Of a DNA stretch of 64,000 nt, positions 26,967-36,328 are shown piece by piece. How positions within the stretch are numbered: position 1 is the first letter of the stretch; each line of letters opens with the position of its first letter. Made by a program: the position numbers and the translations under genes. Where the stretch lies: the NCBI GenBank assembly GCA_001270045.2, contig DF970690.1:220369-284368 (forward strand), read 5' to 3'. The DNA is from Bacteroidales bacterium 6E (GTDB taxonomy: Bacteria; Bacteroidota; Bacteroidia; Bacteroidales; Prolixibacteraceae). The notes under the pieces were generated by a model, which was not told where the DNA came from, ran no database searches, and saw only the letters and a program-made list of their open reading frames with translations.

Positions 26967-29906
26967 TTATTCCAGCAATGACATGATTTCTTCGCTCGTA
27001 ATTTCCGAAAATGGATTATTGGAATTAATAAATTTATCAGCCAATCCACTTTTTCTATCCTTCAGCGTCTGAATTTTCTCCTCGATTGTATTCTCGGTAA
27101 TAAACCGGTATACAAATACATGTTTATCTTGTCCAATTCGGTGTGCCCGACTGATTGCCTGTAATTCGGCAGCAGGATTCCACCATGGATCTACAATAAA
27201 TACATAGTCTGCCTGTGTCAGGTTTAGTCCCACACCGCCTGCTTTTAAGGATATAAGAAATACGCTGGTCTCACTGTCTTCCTGGAACTTTTTGATAACC
27301 TCTTCCCGATTAATGGTCTTACCTGTAAGTAAAGAGTATTTCCAGTTTTCTTTATCCATATGATTTTTAAGAATTTCCAAATGGGATACGAATGAAGAGA
27401 AAACCAAAACTTTATGCTTTTCAGCCACCAAAGCCTCAAGTGAAAGGACAATTTCATTGAATTTGCCTGAACCCGCCTCGTCTTCGCTGTTAACCAGTGT
27501 AGGATGATTTGCCAATTGCCTTAGTCTTGTCAGCCCTTGAAGAATTACAATTGAGGATCCATTAACACCTCCTTGTTCAATGCTCGAAATAATGGTATTA
27601 CGTATCTTCGATTTCTCCTTTTCATAAACCGATTGTTGTTCTGGGGTCATCGAGCAATATCTCACCTGCTCCATCAGAGGAGGCAAATCACTTGCGACCT
27701 CTGATTTGGTTCGACGCAAAATAAAAGGCCTTATTAGAAGTTGAAGTTTTTCTTCCACTTTTTCTTCTGATTTTGATTCAATCGGTTGCTGAAAATTCGC
27801 CCTAAAAAACGGATAACTTCCTAATAAGCCCTTGTTCAGAAAATTCATCTGAGTCCAAAGGTCGGCCAATGAATTTTCGATGGGAGTACCTGTAAGGACC
27901 ATACGATGTCCAGGTTTCATTGACATTACAGTTTCATAAATCTTAGAAGACCGGTTTTTAATATACTGGCTTTCGTCAAGAATAACCATATAGAATTGAA
28001 TTGAGGAAAACAACTCCCTATCAATCCGAAGAGTCCCGTAGGTGGTAATAATTATATCGTATGTAAGCACAAATGCATCCAGATCATTTTTCTTATTTCT
28101 ATTTGGACCAATATGTACATGTACCTTCAATGTTGGAGCGAACCTTGATATCTCATTGATCCAATTGTGAACCAACGAGGTGGGAACAACAATCAAGGAA
28201 GCAGGTTGATCATATATTTCCCTTGAATTATCAAAAAGGTCCAGTTGCTTTCCCTTATCTGCATTAGGAGAGATTACCTTCTTCCTTTCCTTTCGGATTT
28301 TCAACAGCAAAGCCAACGTTTGCAGCGTCTTACCCAGTCCCATATCGTCTGCAAGACAGCCTCCCATACCATTCTTCATCAATGTATACATCCATTGAAA
28401 TCCTTCCTTTTGATAAGGTCGAAGTTTTACCCTCAGGCCTTCGGGTAAGTCAACGGCAGATACTTGTTCAAAACTCTTGACTATATCTGATAGAATGGAG
28501 GGCAAAGGACTATTTATCTGACTGGACAAAACATTGTAAAATTGTCTGCCAAACTGAAGCCGTTCACCGTTAACCTTTCCGAAATGAAAAATCAATTTAT
28601 ATTTTTCAAACCATTCATTTGGGAGTATGGCTATCTCTCCGTTTGGAAGCTCAAATTCCCTCAAATTATTAAGGATGTGCTTCCTCAATTTCAAGAATGG
28701 GAACTTGAATGTACCTATAGTCACATATGAGTGCAAATCAAACCAGTCATTATTCGATTGAATATCAAATGATACATTCACCTTTCCGGTAAAATAAATA
28801 ATTCCTTCCATTCGCTGATCAACCTTGATCATCCAGGTTCGTAGCAGATTTTCATTTGCCGATAGCCATTCGACATACGAATAAATAGTGGTGGAATTTT
28901 CAATTAACCTTTCACCTGGCAAATAAAATAACCCCTGATCCTTAATGAGACCTGCATTGCACAATGCATCAACCAGAGCGTTTTCCCATTCAGGTCTTCG
29001 ATGATAGCGATAAAACGTATACTCGCCATTATTTTCATCAAGTATGACGACTAATTTTCTCTTGTCATTATAAGTCAGGACCGTATGACCATAAGAAAAA
29101 CGTAAAACAAAAACTGGCTGTTGTTGCAAATCCTTTTCCAAGGTAAGGACAGCCTTGCTTTCACCAAAGTCATCAACAATTTTGAATCCATTCGCTTCCA
29201 CCTCATGATCACGGACCAAACCAAGAACAAAATTCCGGTAATACTTTGGTTCAATTGCCAAAGGAACGGAAATATGATCACGTGACAGAAATGGCAATAT
29301 TTTCTTTGAATCAACAGCATCCAAAACCAGTATCCTGCTATCTACCTGCATTACACAGGGATCATTGACAATAAATCTGACTTTTCGGTTTCGAATTCTG
29401 ACAGATTCACCCTTATGAAATAATTCGACTTTATAATCAGTACCATGTCCTGATTTATCAAAACGAAATCGAACTTTGGTGAAGGTATCGGATATAACTA
29501 CACGATCCTCATCGTATAAATTCGAATAATTAATATCACGCTCAAAAACAGGAATCGGGTTATTCATCAGAAGCTTTGTAATTGAATACATCTGCTTCTC
29601 AACATATGGAATAACATTTTGCTGAAGATACTCAGGAGTAACCTCGTTATAGAATTCAGTGCTGTTTTTGTTTCTTGAAAATTTAGTAGCCAAACGATAA
29701 TCAGAGCATTTTCCAGCAAGACGAACAATCTCTTTTTCCACATCTGTAAACGGAAATTCAAGTTGTTCAACTTCTTCTATCCGGACGGCACTCCTTACTG
29801 AAAAGTATGATTTCAAGGGTTCGATCAAGTATGGCATAAACATTACGCCAAAATGACGGTGCTCAATTAATGCGACAATAAACATCAGGCGTTTGCCAGT
29901 TTCCAT
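26967..29906 (-). CDS. SNF2-family DNA/RNA helicase-like ATPase
   Basis: 979 residues from ATG 29906 (a TTG two codons upstream was rejected). The C-terminal half is the SNF2 engine: Walker A DDMGLGKT, the Walker B-type DESQ, TGTPIENSLADLW, and the C-lobe motif ISLKAGGVGLNLTQADYV with RAHRIGQ. The N-terminal about 480 residues are the extended domain common in bacterial SNF2 proteins; no SWIM zinc Cys cluster is seen. These ATPases move along double-stranded nucleic acid; the exact job in bacteria is mostly unknown. It stands alone, with the MITE-like element upstream of its start. Confidence 0.9.
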   Translation of the reverse strand: METGKRLMFIVALIEHRHFGVMFMPYLIEPLKSYFSVRSAVRIEEVEQLEFPFTDVEKEIVRLAGKCSDYRLATKFSRNKNSTEFYNEVTPEYLQQNVIPYVEKQMYSITKLLMNNPIPVFERDINYSNLYDEDRVVISDTFTKVRFRFDKSGHGTDYKVELFHKGESVRIRNRKVRFIVNDPCVMQVDSRILVLDAVDSKKILPFLSRDHISVPLAIEPKYYRNFVLGLVRDHEVEANGFKIVDDFGESKAVLTLEKDLQQQPVFVLRFSYGHTVLTYNDKRKLVVILDENNGEYTFYRYHRRPEWENALVDALCNAGLIKDQGLFYLPGERLIENSTTIYSYVEWLSANENLLRTWMIKVDQRMEGIIYFTGKVNVSFDIQSNNDWFDLHSYVTIGTFKFPFLKLRKHILNNLREFELPNGEIAILPNEWFEKYKLIFHFGKVNGERLQFGRQFYNVLSSQINSPLPSILSDIVKSFEQVSAVDLPEGLRVKLRPYQKEGFQWMYTLMKNGMGGCLADDMGLGKTLQTLALLLKIRKERKKVISPNADKGKQLDLFDNSREIYDQPASLIVVPTSLVHNWINEISRFAPTLKVHVHIGPNRNKKNDLDAFVLTYDIIITTYGTLRIDRELFSSIQFYMVILDESQYIKNRSSKIYETVMSMKPGHRMVLTGTPIENSLADLWTQMNFLNKGLLGSYPFFRANFQQPIESKSEEKVEEKLQLLIRPFILRRTKSEVASDLPPLMEQVRYCSMTPEQQSVYEKEKSKIRNTIISSIEQGGVNGSSIVILQGLTRLRQLANHPTLVNSEDEAGSGKFNEIVLSLEALVAEKHKVLVFSSFVSHLEILKNHMDKENWKYSLLTGKTINREEVIKKFQEDSETSVFLISLKAGGVGLNLTQADYVFIVDPWWNPAAELQAISRAHRIGQDKHVFVYRFITENTIEEKIQTLKDRKSGLADKFINSNNPFSEITSEEIMSLLE

Positions 29907-30014
29907 TTCCAAAGATTTATGACAGCCAAGAGATGAAAGTGAAATTTCATAAATTGGGGAAATTTAAACCGGCAAAGTAAAAGAAAAACCAATAATCCGA
30001 AGGTTATAAAATGA

Positions 30015-30133
30015 ATAAAGAGGCTGTATCATAAGTCAATTTATCTCATGGAGAGTTTAGTATTTAAAACTCCTTGTGTATAGGTATACGAATAAAAAGA
30101 GGCTGAATTAACCTTTTGAGACAGCCTCTTTAT
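30015..30133. mobile_element. MITE-like element with 27-28 bp terminal inverted repeats
   Basis: The left end (30015-30041) and right end (30106-30133) match as inverted repeats: ATAAAGAGGCTGT is identical in both, and the next 14 positions differ at three sites plus one gap, ending in AATT. The 119-bp element codes for nothing. A third partial copy of AAAGAGGCTG sits inside at 30096-30105. The ends resemble insertion-sequence ends that I recall from Bacteroidota, but no target-site duplication is clear. Confidence 0.6.
30096..30131 (-). terminator. Terminator of the nucleotide-sugar operon, inside the MITE-like element
   Basis: A 10-bp stem, AAAGAGGCTG (30096-30105) with CAGCCTCTTT (30122-30131). 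On the minus strand a TTTTTATT tail follows. It appears to be made from the element's right end and the internal partial copy. Confidence 0.7.
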
Positions 30134-30149
30134 CAGGGATGGTTTTCAA

Positions 30150-30908
30150 TTAGATTTCACGAATCCAGATATTTCTGAAACTAACAAGATCACCATGGTC
30201 CTGTAGAGAAATTGGACCTTTACCATGCGGCTTCACAAAATACTCGGGCACACCTATATAGACTGTCGGGCCACGTACTTCAGCTGCGTTCTGAACAACA
30301 ACTCCGTTGTGAATTACAGTAATTCGTGGGGCTACCAGATAAGTGCCATCAGCCTTAAATACGGGAGCAGTATAAATGATATCATAAGTTTGCCATTCAC
30401 CAGGTGGCCTACAGGCATTAACCATTGGTGCATGGTTCTTATAAATGCTTCCTGCCTGGCCATTTCGATATGTCCTGTTATTATAATTATCCAAAACCTG
30501 AACTTCGTAAATTCCCTGCATAAAAATTCCACTATTACCACGTCCCTGGCTCTCTCCTTTCACTTCGGAAGGTGATCTCCATTCGATATGCAGCTGGAAA
30601 TTTTCAAACTCACGTTTAGTCTTTATTCCACCTGTACGGGGCACTACGGTAACAGCACCATCTTTGACTTTCCATCCGGGATTGCCATTATCTCGTTCAC
30701 TTACCCATTCTTCTTCCAGATTTGTACCATCAAACAGGATAATTGCATCAGACGGAGCATCGCCATATTTGGCACCTGGGGAAACAATCTTCACTTCAGG
30801 CTCCCATATCTCGGTCATCTCGGGTTTCATTTCCATTGTTGGCTTTTGCTGAGCATATACTAAAGAACCACTAGCCAATAATGCCATACAAATAATTCCT
30901 CTTTTCAT
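30150..30908 (-). CDS. Secreted DUF1080 (3-keto-disaccharide hydrolase-like) protein
   Basis: A 252-residue protein with a signal peptide ending near VYAQ. The DUF1080 fold, a concanavalin-like sandwich, is shown by ILFDGTNLEEEWVSE, the FENFQLHIEWRSP strand, GRGNSGIFMQGIYEVQVLD and the closing FRNIWIREI. Members have been linked to hydrolysis of 3-keto glycosides in carbohydrate use. It is last in the minus-strand row, 28 bp after the phosphohexomutase gene, so it may be co-transcribed though its function is unrelated to nucleotide sugars. A terminator lies just behind. Confidence 0.88.
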   Translation of the reverse strand: MKRGIICMALLASGSLVYAQQKPTMEMKPEMTEIWEPEVKIVSPGAKYGDAPSDAIILFDGTNLEEEWVSERDNGNPGWKVKDGAVTVVPRTGGIKTKREFENFQLHIEWRSPSEVKGESQGRGNSGIFMQGIYEVQVLDNYNNRTYRNGQAGSIYKNHAPMVNACRPPGEWQTYDIIYTAPVFKADGTYLVAPRITVIHNGVVVQNAAEVRGPTVYIGVPEYFVKPHGKGPISLQDHGDLVSFRNIWIREI

Positions 30909-30936
30909 ATTTTGGTTTTTAAAATTAAATAGTTGA

Positions 30937-32688
30937 TTACAAACCCAACTCGGTTACCATGGCGTCAATCCTTGAATCTATGGTCGCTTCGAGTGTATCC
31001 AAATCTCCATAAGATTTAAGAGTGTCATGAACCTCAAAATAAAATTTGATTTTCGGTTCAGTTCCTGAAGGCCTTATGGAAATCTTGGTACCTCCCGTTG
31101 TAAAGAACTGCAAAACATTAGAGGTGGTCTTTTGGGCAATGGGCGTAGACTCACCTGTTATAAGATTTGTTTGAACAAGCATTTCATAATCTTTGAGCCA
31201 TTGGACTGCTGCGCCACCAATTTCGCGGGGAGGATTTGTCCTGAATTGTGTCATCATCTGTTGTATTTCGGCAGCACCTGACTGTCCCTTTCGGGTAATG
31301 GATATAGTCTTCTCCCTTGAGAATCCATATTCCAGATAGATGTCAAGAAGTAGTTCATAAAGAGTCTTGCCTTTACTCATTGCCCAGACCACAATTTCCG
31401 CCATCATCGCAATGGAAGAAACTGCATCCTTGTCACGGACAAAGTCGGCAGGAAGGAATCCGAAGCTTTCCTCTCCTCCTCCAATATATTTACGAATACC
31501 CTCATTCTCGCGAATTACCTCTGCAATGTATTTAAAGCCTGTATATACATCATAATAACCTACTTTATTCTTTTTTGCAATCTCCGTAATCAGCTCAGTA
31601 GAGACAATGGTTTTCACAATAAATTCGTTACCCTTTAACGCGCCATTCTCATTCATTTTTGTAATGATATAGTAGATAAAAAGCAAGGCAGTTTGGTTTC
31701 CATTAATGATAACGAACTCTCCTTTCAGATTGCGGGTGGCAACTCCAAGTCTGTCACTGTCAGGATCAGTGGCCATCACGACATCAGCATTTACTTCGAT
31801 TGCTTTTTCAATGGCCATTTTCATTGCAGCAGGTTCCTCAGGATTGGGAGATACGACTGTCGGGAAGTTTCCACTCACTATATCCTGCTCGGGCACGTTG
31901 ATGATATTTGTAAACCCAAATGCACGAAGTGCCATGGGCACAATTTTTACTCCTGTACCATGAATGGGAGTATAGACAATTTTGAGGTCATGATATTTCT
32001 TTACCAATTCCGGTGATAAAGAAACTGTTTTTACCCTTTCAATGAATTTCAGGTCTGTCTCTTCACCCAATGGAGTAATCAGCTCCTTTGGACCATTGAA
32101 TTTCACGCTTTCATGCTGCATTGATCGAACCAATTCAATAATGGCCTCATCATGAGGGGCAACCAATTGAGCCCCATCATCCCAATAAGCCTTATAACCG
32201 TTGTATTCAGGCGGATTATGGGAAGCCGTGAGGATGATACCGCTTTGGCAGCCATACTCCCTGATCGCATAAGACATTTCAGGTGTCGGTCGCAGATCCT
32301 CGAAAAGAAGGGCCCTGATACCATTGGCAGCAAATATACCAGCACAGGTTTCTGCAAAAAGTCTGCTATTATTCCGGCAGTCATGTCCAATTGCCACCTT
32401 AATTTCCGGCAAATGCACAAAACACTTTTTCAAATATTCTGACAATCCCTGAGTCGCAGCTCCAACCGTATAAATGTTCATTCTGTTTGTACCAGCTCCC
32501 ATTACACCACGCAAACCACCAGTTCCAAATTCAAGATCCTTATAAAAAGAATCAATAAGCTCGGTTTTATCCTCCTTGGTTAACATGCGTTGAACATCAT
32601 TACGGGTAGCTTCATCGTAGAAAGGGCTCAGCCATAACCGGGCTTTCTCCTCTACTTGCCTAAGCAGTTCGTTATTACTCATAATCAT
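30937..32688 (-). CDS. Phosphoglucomutase/phosphomannomutase
   Basis: Alpha-D-phosphohexomutase of 583 residues, the size of the PgcA/PGM2 type. The phosphoserine loop TASHNPP has Ser156. The metal loop DPDSDRLG, the sugar loop GGEESFG and the phosphate-binding SGTEPKIKFY are all visible. It interconverts glucose-6-phosphate and glucose-1-phosphate (or the mannose forms). Its ATG directly follows the rfbD stop codon; an ATG two codons later (32682) is an alternative. In this operon it would supply glucose-1-phosphate to rfbA. Confidence 0.93.
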   Translation of the reverse strand: MIMSNNELLRQVEEKARLWLSPFYDEATRNDVQRMLTKEDKTELIDSFYKDLEFGTGGLRGVMGAGTNRMNIYTVGAATQGLSEYLKKCFVHLPEIKVAIGHDCRNNSRLFAETCAGIFAANGIRALLFEDLRPTPEMSYAIREYGCQSGIILTASHNPPEYNGYKAYWDDGAQLVAPHDEAIIELVRSMQHESVKFNGPKELITPLGEETDLKFIERVKTVSLSPELVKKYHDLKIVYTPIHGTGVKIVPMALRAFGFTNIINVPEQDIVSGNFPTVVSPNPEEPAAMKMAIEKAIEVNADVVMATDPDSDRLGVATRNLKGEFVIINGNQTALLFIYYIITKMNENGALKGNEFIVKTIVSTELITEIAKKNKVGYYDVYTGFKYIAEVIRENEGIRKYIGGGEESFGFLPADFVRDKDAVSSIAMMAEIVVWAMSKGKTLYELLLDIYLEYGFSREKTISITRKGQSGAAEIQQMMTQFRTNPPREIGGAAVQWLKDYEMLVQTNLITGESTPIAQKTTSNVLQFFTTGGTKISIRPSGTEPKIKFYFEVHDTLKSYGDLDTLEATIDSRIDAMVTELGL

Positions 32689-33558
32689 TTATTTTTGAAT
32701 AAGATGTATACACTTCAGTAAACTATCACGCCAATACGGGATATCTATTCCAAAGGTTGCCTGAAACTTTGATTTATCCAAAACTGAATATGCGGGTCGT
32801 TGGGCTACCGATTGAAATTCAGAGGATAAAACGGGGGTGACCTTACAGAAAATCCCAGCCATTTTATGGATCTCTATCGCAAAATCATACCAACTACAAA
32901 CACCAAGATTAGAAAAATGGTAAATTCCAGGTTTCCACCCATAATTATCCATGGAACTCCGAGAAATTATCTGCAAAATTGCCATGGCAAGGTCATCTGC
33001 ATTTGTGGGTGTACCAGTCTGATCAAAGACCACTTTTAAATTATCTCTCTCGCGCCCCAGACGAATCATGGTCTTCACAAAATTATTACCATAAATGGAA
33101 TATAACCATGAGGTACGAATAATAATTGATTCAGGCACTTGCTTTAAAACCAATCGTTCGCCATCAAGTTTAGTGTTACCATATACACTTTGGGGATTGG
33201 GTATATCTTCTTCAGAATATGGGGTGTTTTTTCTTCCATCAAATACATAATCTGTGGAAATGTGGACTAATCGTGTTCCAAACTGCCGACAACCTATTGC
33301 CAAATTTTCAGGACCTAAGGCATTTAGCCGGAATGCAGCATCTAAATCGGATTCTGCTTTATCGACAGCAGTATAGGCAGCACAGTTGATCAAAAAATCA
33401 GGGCGGATTGAATCCAGATAGCTCACTACAGCGCTCCTGTCAGTAATATCTAGAGAATCATAATCTGTCAAAATTATCGAGAGGTCAGGAAATTGGACCG
33501 ATATTTCCTTTAGAGAATTCCCCAATTGTCCATATGCCCCGGTTACCAATACTTTCAT
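32689..33558 (-). CDS. rfbD: dTDP-4-dehydrorhamnose reductase
   Basis: A 289-residue short-chain dehydrogenase with the nucleotide motif TGAYGQLG at the N-terminus, the typical NCAAYTAVDKAE segment and the catalytic YxxxK in SVYGNTKLDGE. It makes dTDP-L-rhamnose, the last step of the pathway. It overlaps rfbC by 4 bp and is followed at once by the phosphohexomutase gene. Confidence 0.95.
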   Translation of the reverse strand: MKVLVTGAYGQLGNSLKEISVQFPDLSIILTDYDSLDITDRSAVVSYLDSIRPDFLINCAAYTAVDKAESDLDAAFRLNALGPENLAIGCRQFGTRLVHISTDYVFDGRKNTPYSEEDIPNPQSVYGNTKLDGERLVLKQVPESIIIRTSWLYSIYGNNFVKTMIRLGRERDNLKVVFDQTGTPTNADDLAMAILQIISRSSMDNYGWKPGIYHFSNLGVCSWYDFAIEIHKMAGIFCKVTPVLSSEFQSVAQRPAYSVLDKSKFQATFGIDIPYWRDSLLKCIHLIQK

Positions 33559-34118
33559 GGTGTTTGAAAATTAAAATTCATTTCAGCTGCATTGAATGGA
33601 GACGCCTGAAGATCTTTTTCCGAAACCAGGATTTTGTTTTCTGGAATTTGCCAATTAATGGCAAGATCAGGATCATCGAACCGTATTGCACGTTCTGCCT
33701 CTTTTTTGTAGTATCCATCACATTTATAGGTAAAAACCGCGGATTCACTCAACACCGAAAAACCATGGGCAAAGCCTTGGGGGATAAACAATTGAAGCTT
33801 ATTCTCCGAAGAAAGTTCTATTCCATACCAATGTCCAAAGGTTGGAGAACCTTTTCTGATATCAACGGCTACATCATAAACCTTTCCTGAAATCACCCTG
33901 ACCAGCTTAGCCTGGGCATTTGGTGAAAGTTGATAATGAAGGCCACGAATAACACCAAAAGACGAGAATGATTCATTGTCCTGGACAAACACACACTCGA
34001 TACCTTGATTGAATAATTTTATTGCGTTGTAACTTTCAAAAAAATAACCCCTGCCGTCAGAAAATACAGCTGGCTCAATAATTTTGAGGCCCGACAATGG
34101 GGCATCCACAATTTTCAT
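33555..34118 (-). CDS. rfbC: dTDP-4-dehydrorhamnose 3,5-epimerase
   Basis: A 187-residue cupin-type epimerase. FFESYNAIKL, then FVQDNESFSSFGVIRGLHYQ with the catalytic His, then PQGFAHGFSVLSESA are all family signatures. Third step of dTDP-L-rhamnose synthesis. Starts 2 bp after rfbA and overlaps rfbD, so the three form one transcriptional unit. Confidence 0.95.
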   Translation of the reverse strand: MKIVDAPLSGLKIIEPAVFSDGRGYFFESYNAIKLFNQGIECVFVQDNESFSSFGVIRGLHYQLSPNAQAKLVRVISGKVYDVAVDIRKGSPTFGHWYGIELSSENKLQLFIPQGFAHGFSVLSESAVFTYKCDGYYKKEAERAIRFDDPDLAINWQIPENKILVSEKDLQASPFNAAEMNFNFQTP

Positions 34119-34120
34119 TA

Positions 34121-35002
34121 TCAGAAAGATTTAATTTGGTTTTCAGCCAGTTTTATAAGATACTGGCCATAAGGATTCTTACGCAGGGGCTCAGCGAGTT
34201 CAAGCAACTGATCTCCGGTGATAAAACCCTTTTTATATGCAATCTCTTCAATGCAGGATATTTTCAGACCCTGCCGCTGTTCAATGGTGGCAATATAATT
34301 GGAAGCTTGGAGGAGGCTGTCGAAAGTACCTGTGTCAAGCCAGGCAAAACCGCGCCCCAGCAGTTTAACGTTGAGACGGCCCTCTTCCAGATACAACCGG
34401 TTCAGATCTGTTATTTCAAGTTCACCCCGAGCGGATGGTTTCAATGATTTAGCCTTCCGGACTACATCGTTCGAATAGAAATAAAGACCAGTTACGGCAT
34501 AATTCGACCTTGGTTGATTTGGTTTTTCCTCTATGCTGATAACCCTACCCTCTTTATCAAATTCAACAACCCCGTATCTTTCTGGATCATTCACATAATA
34601 ACCGAAAACGATGGCACCATCTTCAATTTTTGCGGCATCTTCAAGAATACTCCTGAAATTATAGCCATAGAAGATATTATCTCCCAGAATAAGGCAAACA
34701 CTGTCATTTCCAATAAACTCATCTCCTAAAATAAAAGCTTGTGATAATCCATCGGGAGAAGGTTGAATTTTATAGGAAATGTTGAGGCCCAACTGATTTC
34801 CATTACCAAAAAGAGATTCATAAAGATGAATATCAGTGGGCGTTGATATGATCAGGATCTCCCTGATTCCAGCAAGCATCAGTACTGACAATGGGTAATA
34901 AATCATCGGTTTATCATATACCGGTATTATCTGTTTGCTTATGCTTCGTGTAATCGGATAGAGCCTGGTGCCAGCACCTCCTGCTAAAACAATTCCTTTC
35001 AT
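34121..35002 (-). CDS. rfbA: Glucose-1-phosphate thymidylyltransferase
   Basis: A 293-residue nucleotidyltransferase with the motif [17 protein letters not shown], then [20 protein letters not shown] and [20 protein letters not shown]. It joins glucose-1-phosphate and dTTP to dTDP-glucose. It is 74 bp after the UDP-glucuronate decarboxylase gene. The second pathway gene, rfbB, is not in this window. Confidence 0.96.
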   Translation of the reverse strand: MKGIVLAGGAGTRLYPITRSISKQIIPVYDKPMIYYPLSVLMLAGIREILIISTPTDIHLYESLFGNGNQLGLNISYKIQPSPDGLSQAFILGDEFIGNDSVCLILGDNIFYGYNFRSILEDAAKIEDGAIVFGYYVNDPERYGVVEFDKEGRVISIEEKPNQPRSNYAVTGLYFYSNDVVRKAKSLKPSARGELEITDLNRLYLEEGRLNVKLLGRGFAWLDTGTFDSLLQASNYIATIEQRQGLKISCIEEIAYKKGFITGDQLLELAEPLRKNPYGQYLIKLAENQIKSF

Positions 35003-35076
35003 ATTATTCTGGTATTTAAAGTATTGAACATTTCAAATCTATCGGGGCTATTACAAACAATTGCGAAGGATTAATC

Positions 35077-36036
35077 CTATCCGGGTCTTACTGAGAGCAA
35101 GTTGTCAAAGTACTCTATTGTCCGTGCAAGACCGACCCTTAGTGGCACCAATGGTTTCCAACCATTAAGCAGCTCCCCTGCTACCTGGATATCAGGTTGC
35201 CTCCTCATGGGATCATCCTTGGGAAGTGATTGATATATTATTGGAGAGGTGCTACCAGTTAAATCCTTGACCTCTCGTGCCAGTTCAAGCATCGTGTATT
35301 CTTCCGGGTTCCCAAGATTAACAGGCCCTGTAATATGGTCCGCCGTTCCCATCATTCTGACGAAACCTTCAAGTAAATCATCAACATATTGAAAGCTTCT
35401 GGTCTGCATTCCATTACCATAAATAGTGATTGGCTCACCTCTTAATGCCTGTACAATGAAATTTGACACTACCCTTCCATCGTTAATCTCCATTCGGGGA
35501 CCATAAGTGTTGAAAATTCTGACAATTTTGATTTTTACCCCATTTTGCTGATGATAATTAACAAAGAGAGACTCGGCACATCGCTTCCCTTCATCATAAC
35601 ATGACCGGATTCCAATTGGATTGACATTTCCCCAATATGATTCTACTTGAGGATGGACATCGGGATCACCATAAACTTCGCTTGTCGAAGCTTGTAAAAT
35701 TTTTGCCTTGACCCGTTTGGCCATACCTAGCATATTGATCGCCCCCATAACCGATGTCTTGATGGTTTTAATCGGATTGAACTGGTAATGAATTGGGGAA
35801 GCAGGACAAGCAAGGTTATATATCTCGTCAACCTCAGCATAGTATGGCATCGTTACATCATGACGTACCAATTCAAACATCGGATTTCCTATCAGATGAC
35901 GGATTTTCTGTTTAGATCCGGAATAAAAATTATCCAGACAGATGACTTCATGCCCATCTGTCAGCAGTCTCTCACACAAATGGGAACCGATAAAACCGGC
36001 TCCCCCGGTCACCAAAATTCTTTTCATGCCATCCAT
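35077..36036 (-). CDS. UDP-glucuronate decarboxylase (UDP-xylose synthase)
   Basis: A 319-residue extended short-chain dehydrogenase. The nucleotide motif [27 protein letters not shown], the catalytic Tyr/Lys in SCYDEGKR and [10 protein letters not shown] are typical of UDP-glucuronate decarboxylases. It converts UDP-glucuronate to UDP-xylose with bound NAD. A start three codons later (ATG 36027, MKRILV) is equally plausible. It heads the nucleotide-sugar row. The related dTDP-glucose 4,6-dehydratase is a weaker alternative: the PASPIHYQ segment fits the decarboxylase better. Confidence 0.88.
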   Translation of the reverse strand: MDGMKRILVTGGAGFIGSHLCERLLTDGHEVICLDNFYSGSKQKIRHLIGNPMFELVRHDVTMPYYAEVDEIYNLACPASPIHYQFNPIKTIKTSVMGAINMLGMAKRVKAKILQASTSEVYGDPDVHPQVESYWGNVNPIGIRSCYDEGKRCAESLFVNYHQQNGVKIKIVRIFNTYGPRMEINDGRVVSNFIVQALRGEPITIYGNGMQTRSFQYVDDLLEGFVRMMGTADHITGPVNLGNPEEYTMLELAREVKDLTGSTSPIIYQSLPKDDPMRRQPDIQVAGELLNGWKPLVPLRVGLARTIEYFDNLLSVRPG

Positions 36037-36244
36037 TCATGGGTTTATATCAGTAGGCTTCAGACTGAAAATCAAGAAAATGATTAAATCAAATCCATTT
36101 TACTATCTTTTGCGGGTAAAGTTCAAAAATAATAAAATCATTAGAGGAAAAAAGTGAAGAGAAGAAGCTAATCAACTAAATCTGATTAAAACAAGAAGCA
36201 TTAATAAATCTTTGCATCAAAATAGGAAAAAAAGCACCAAATTA
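36037..36244. other. Divergent spacer before rpsA, no gene seen
   Basis: AT-rich, between divergent genes. No ORF or RNA gene with support. A clear promoter for the minus-strand sugar operon was not found here. Confidence 0.4.
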
Positions 36245-36275
36245 TTTGAATTACAAGGTTTAAGTCTTAATTTTG
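36245..36275 (+). promoter_or_regulatory. rpsA promoter
   Basis: TTTG (36245-36248) and TAATTTTG (36268-36275) with an exact 19-bp spacer. A second TAATTTTG lies at 36311-36318, too close to the ATG and without a -33 box. Confidence 0.82.
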
Positions 36276-36328
36276 CGGCCAATTTTCACAAGAAATAATG
36301 TCTAACTTATTAATTTTGTAACAATTAC

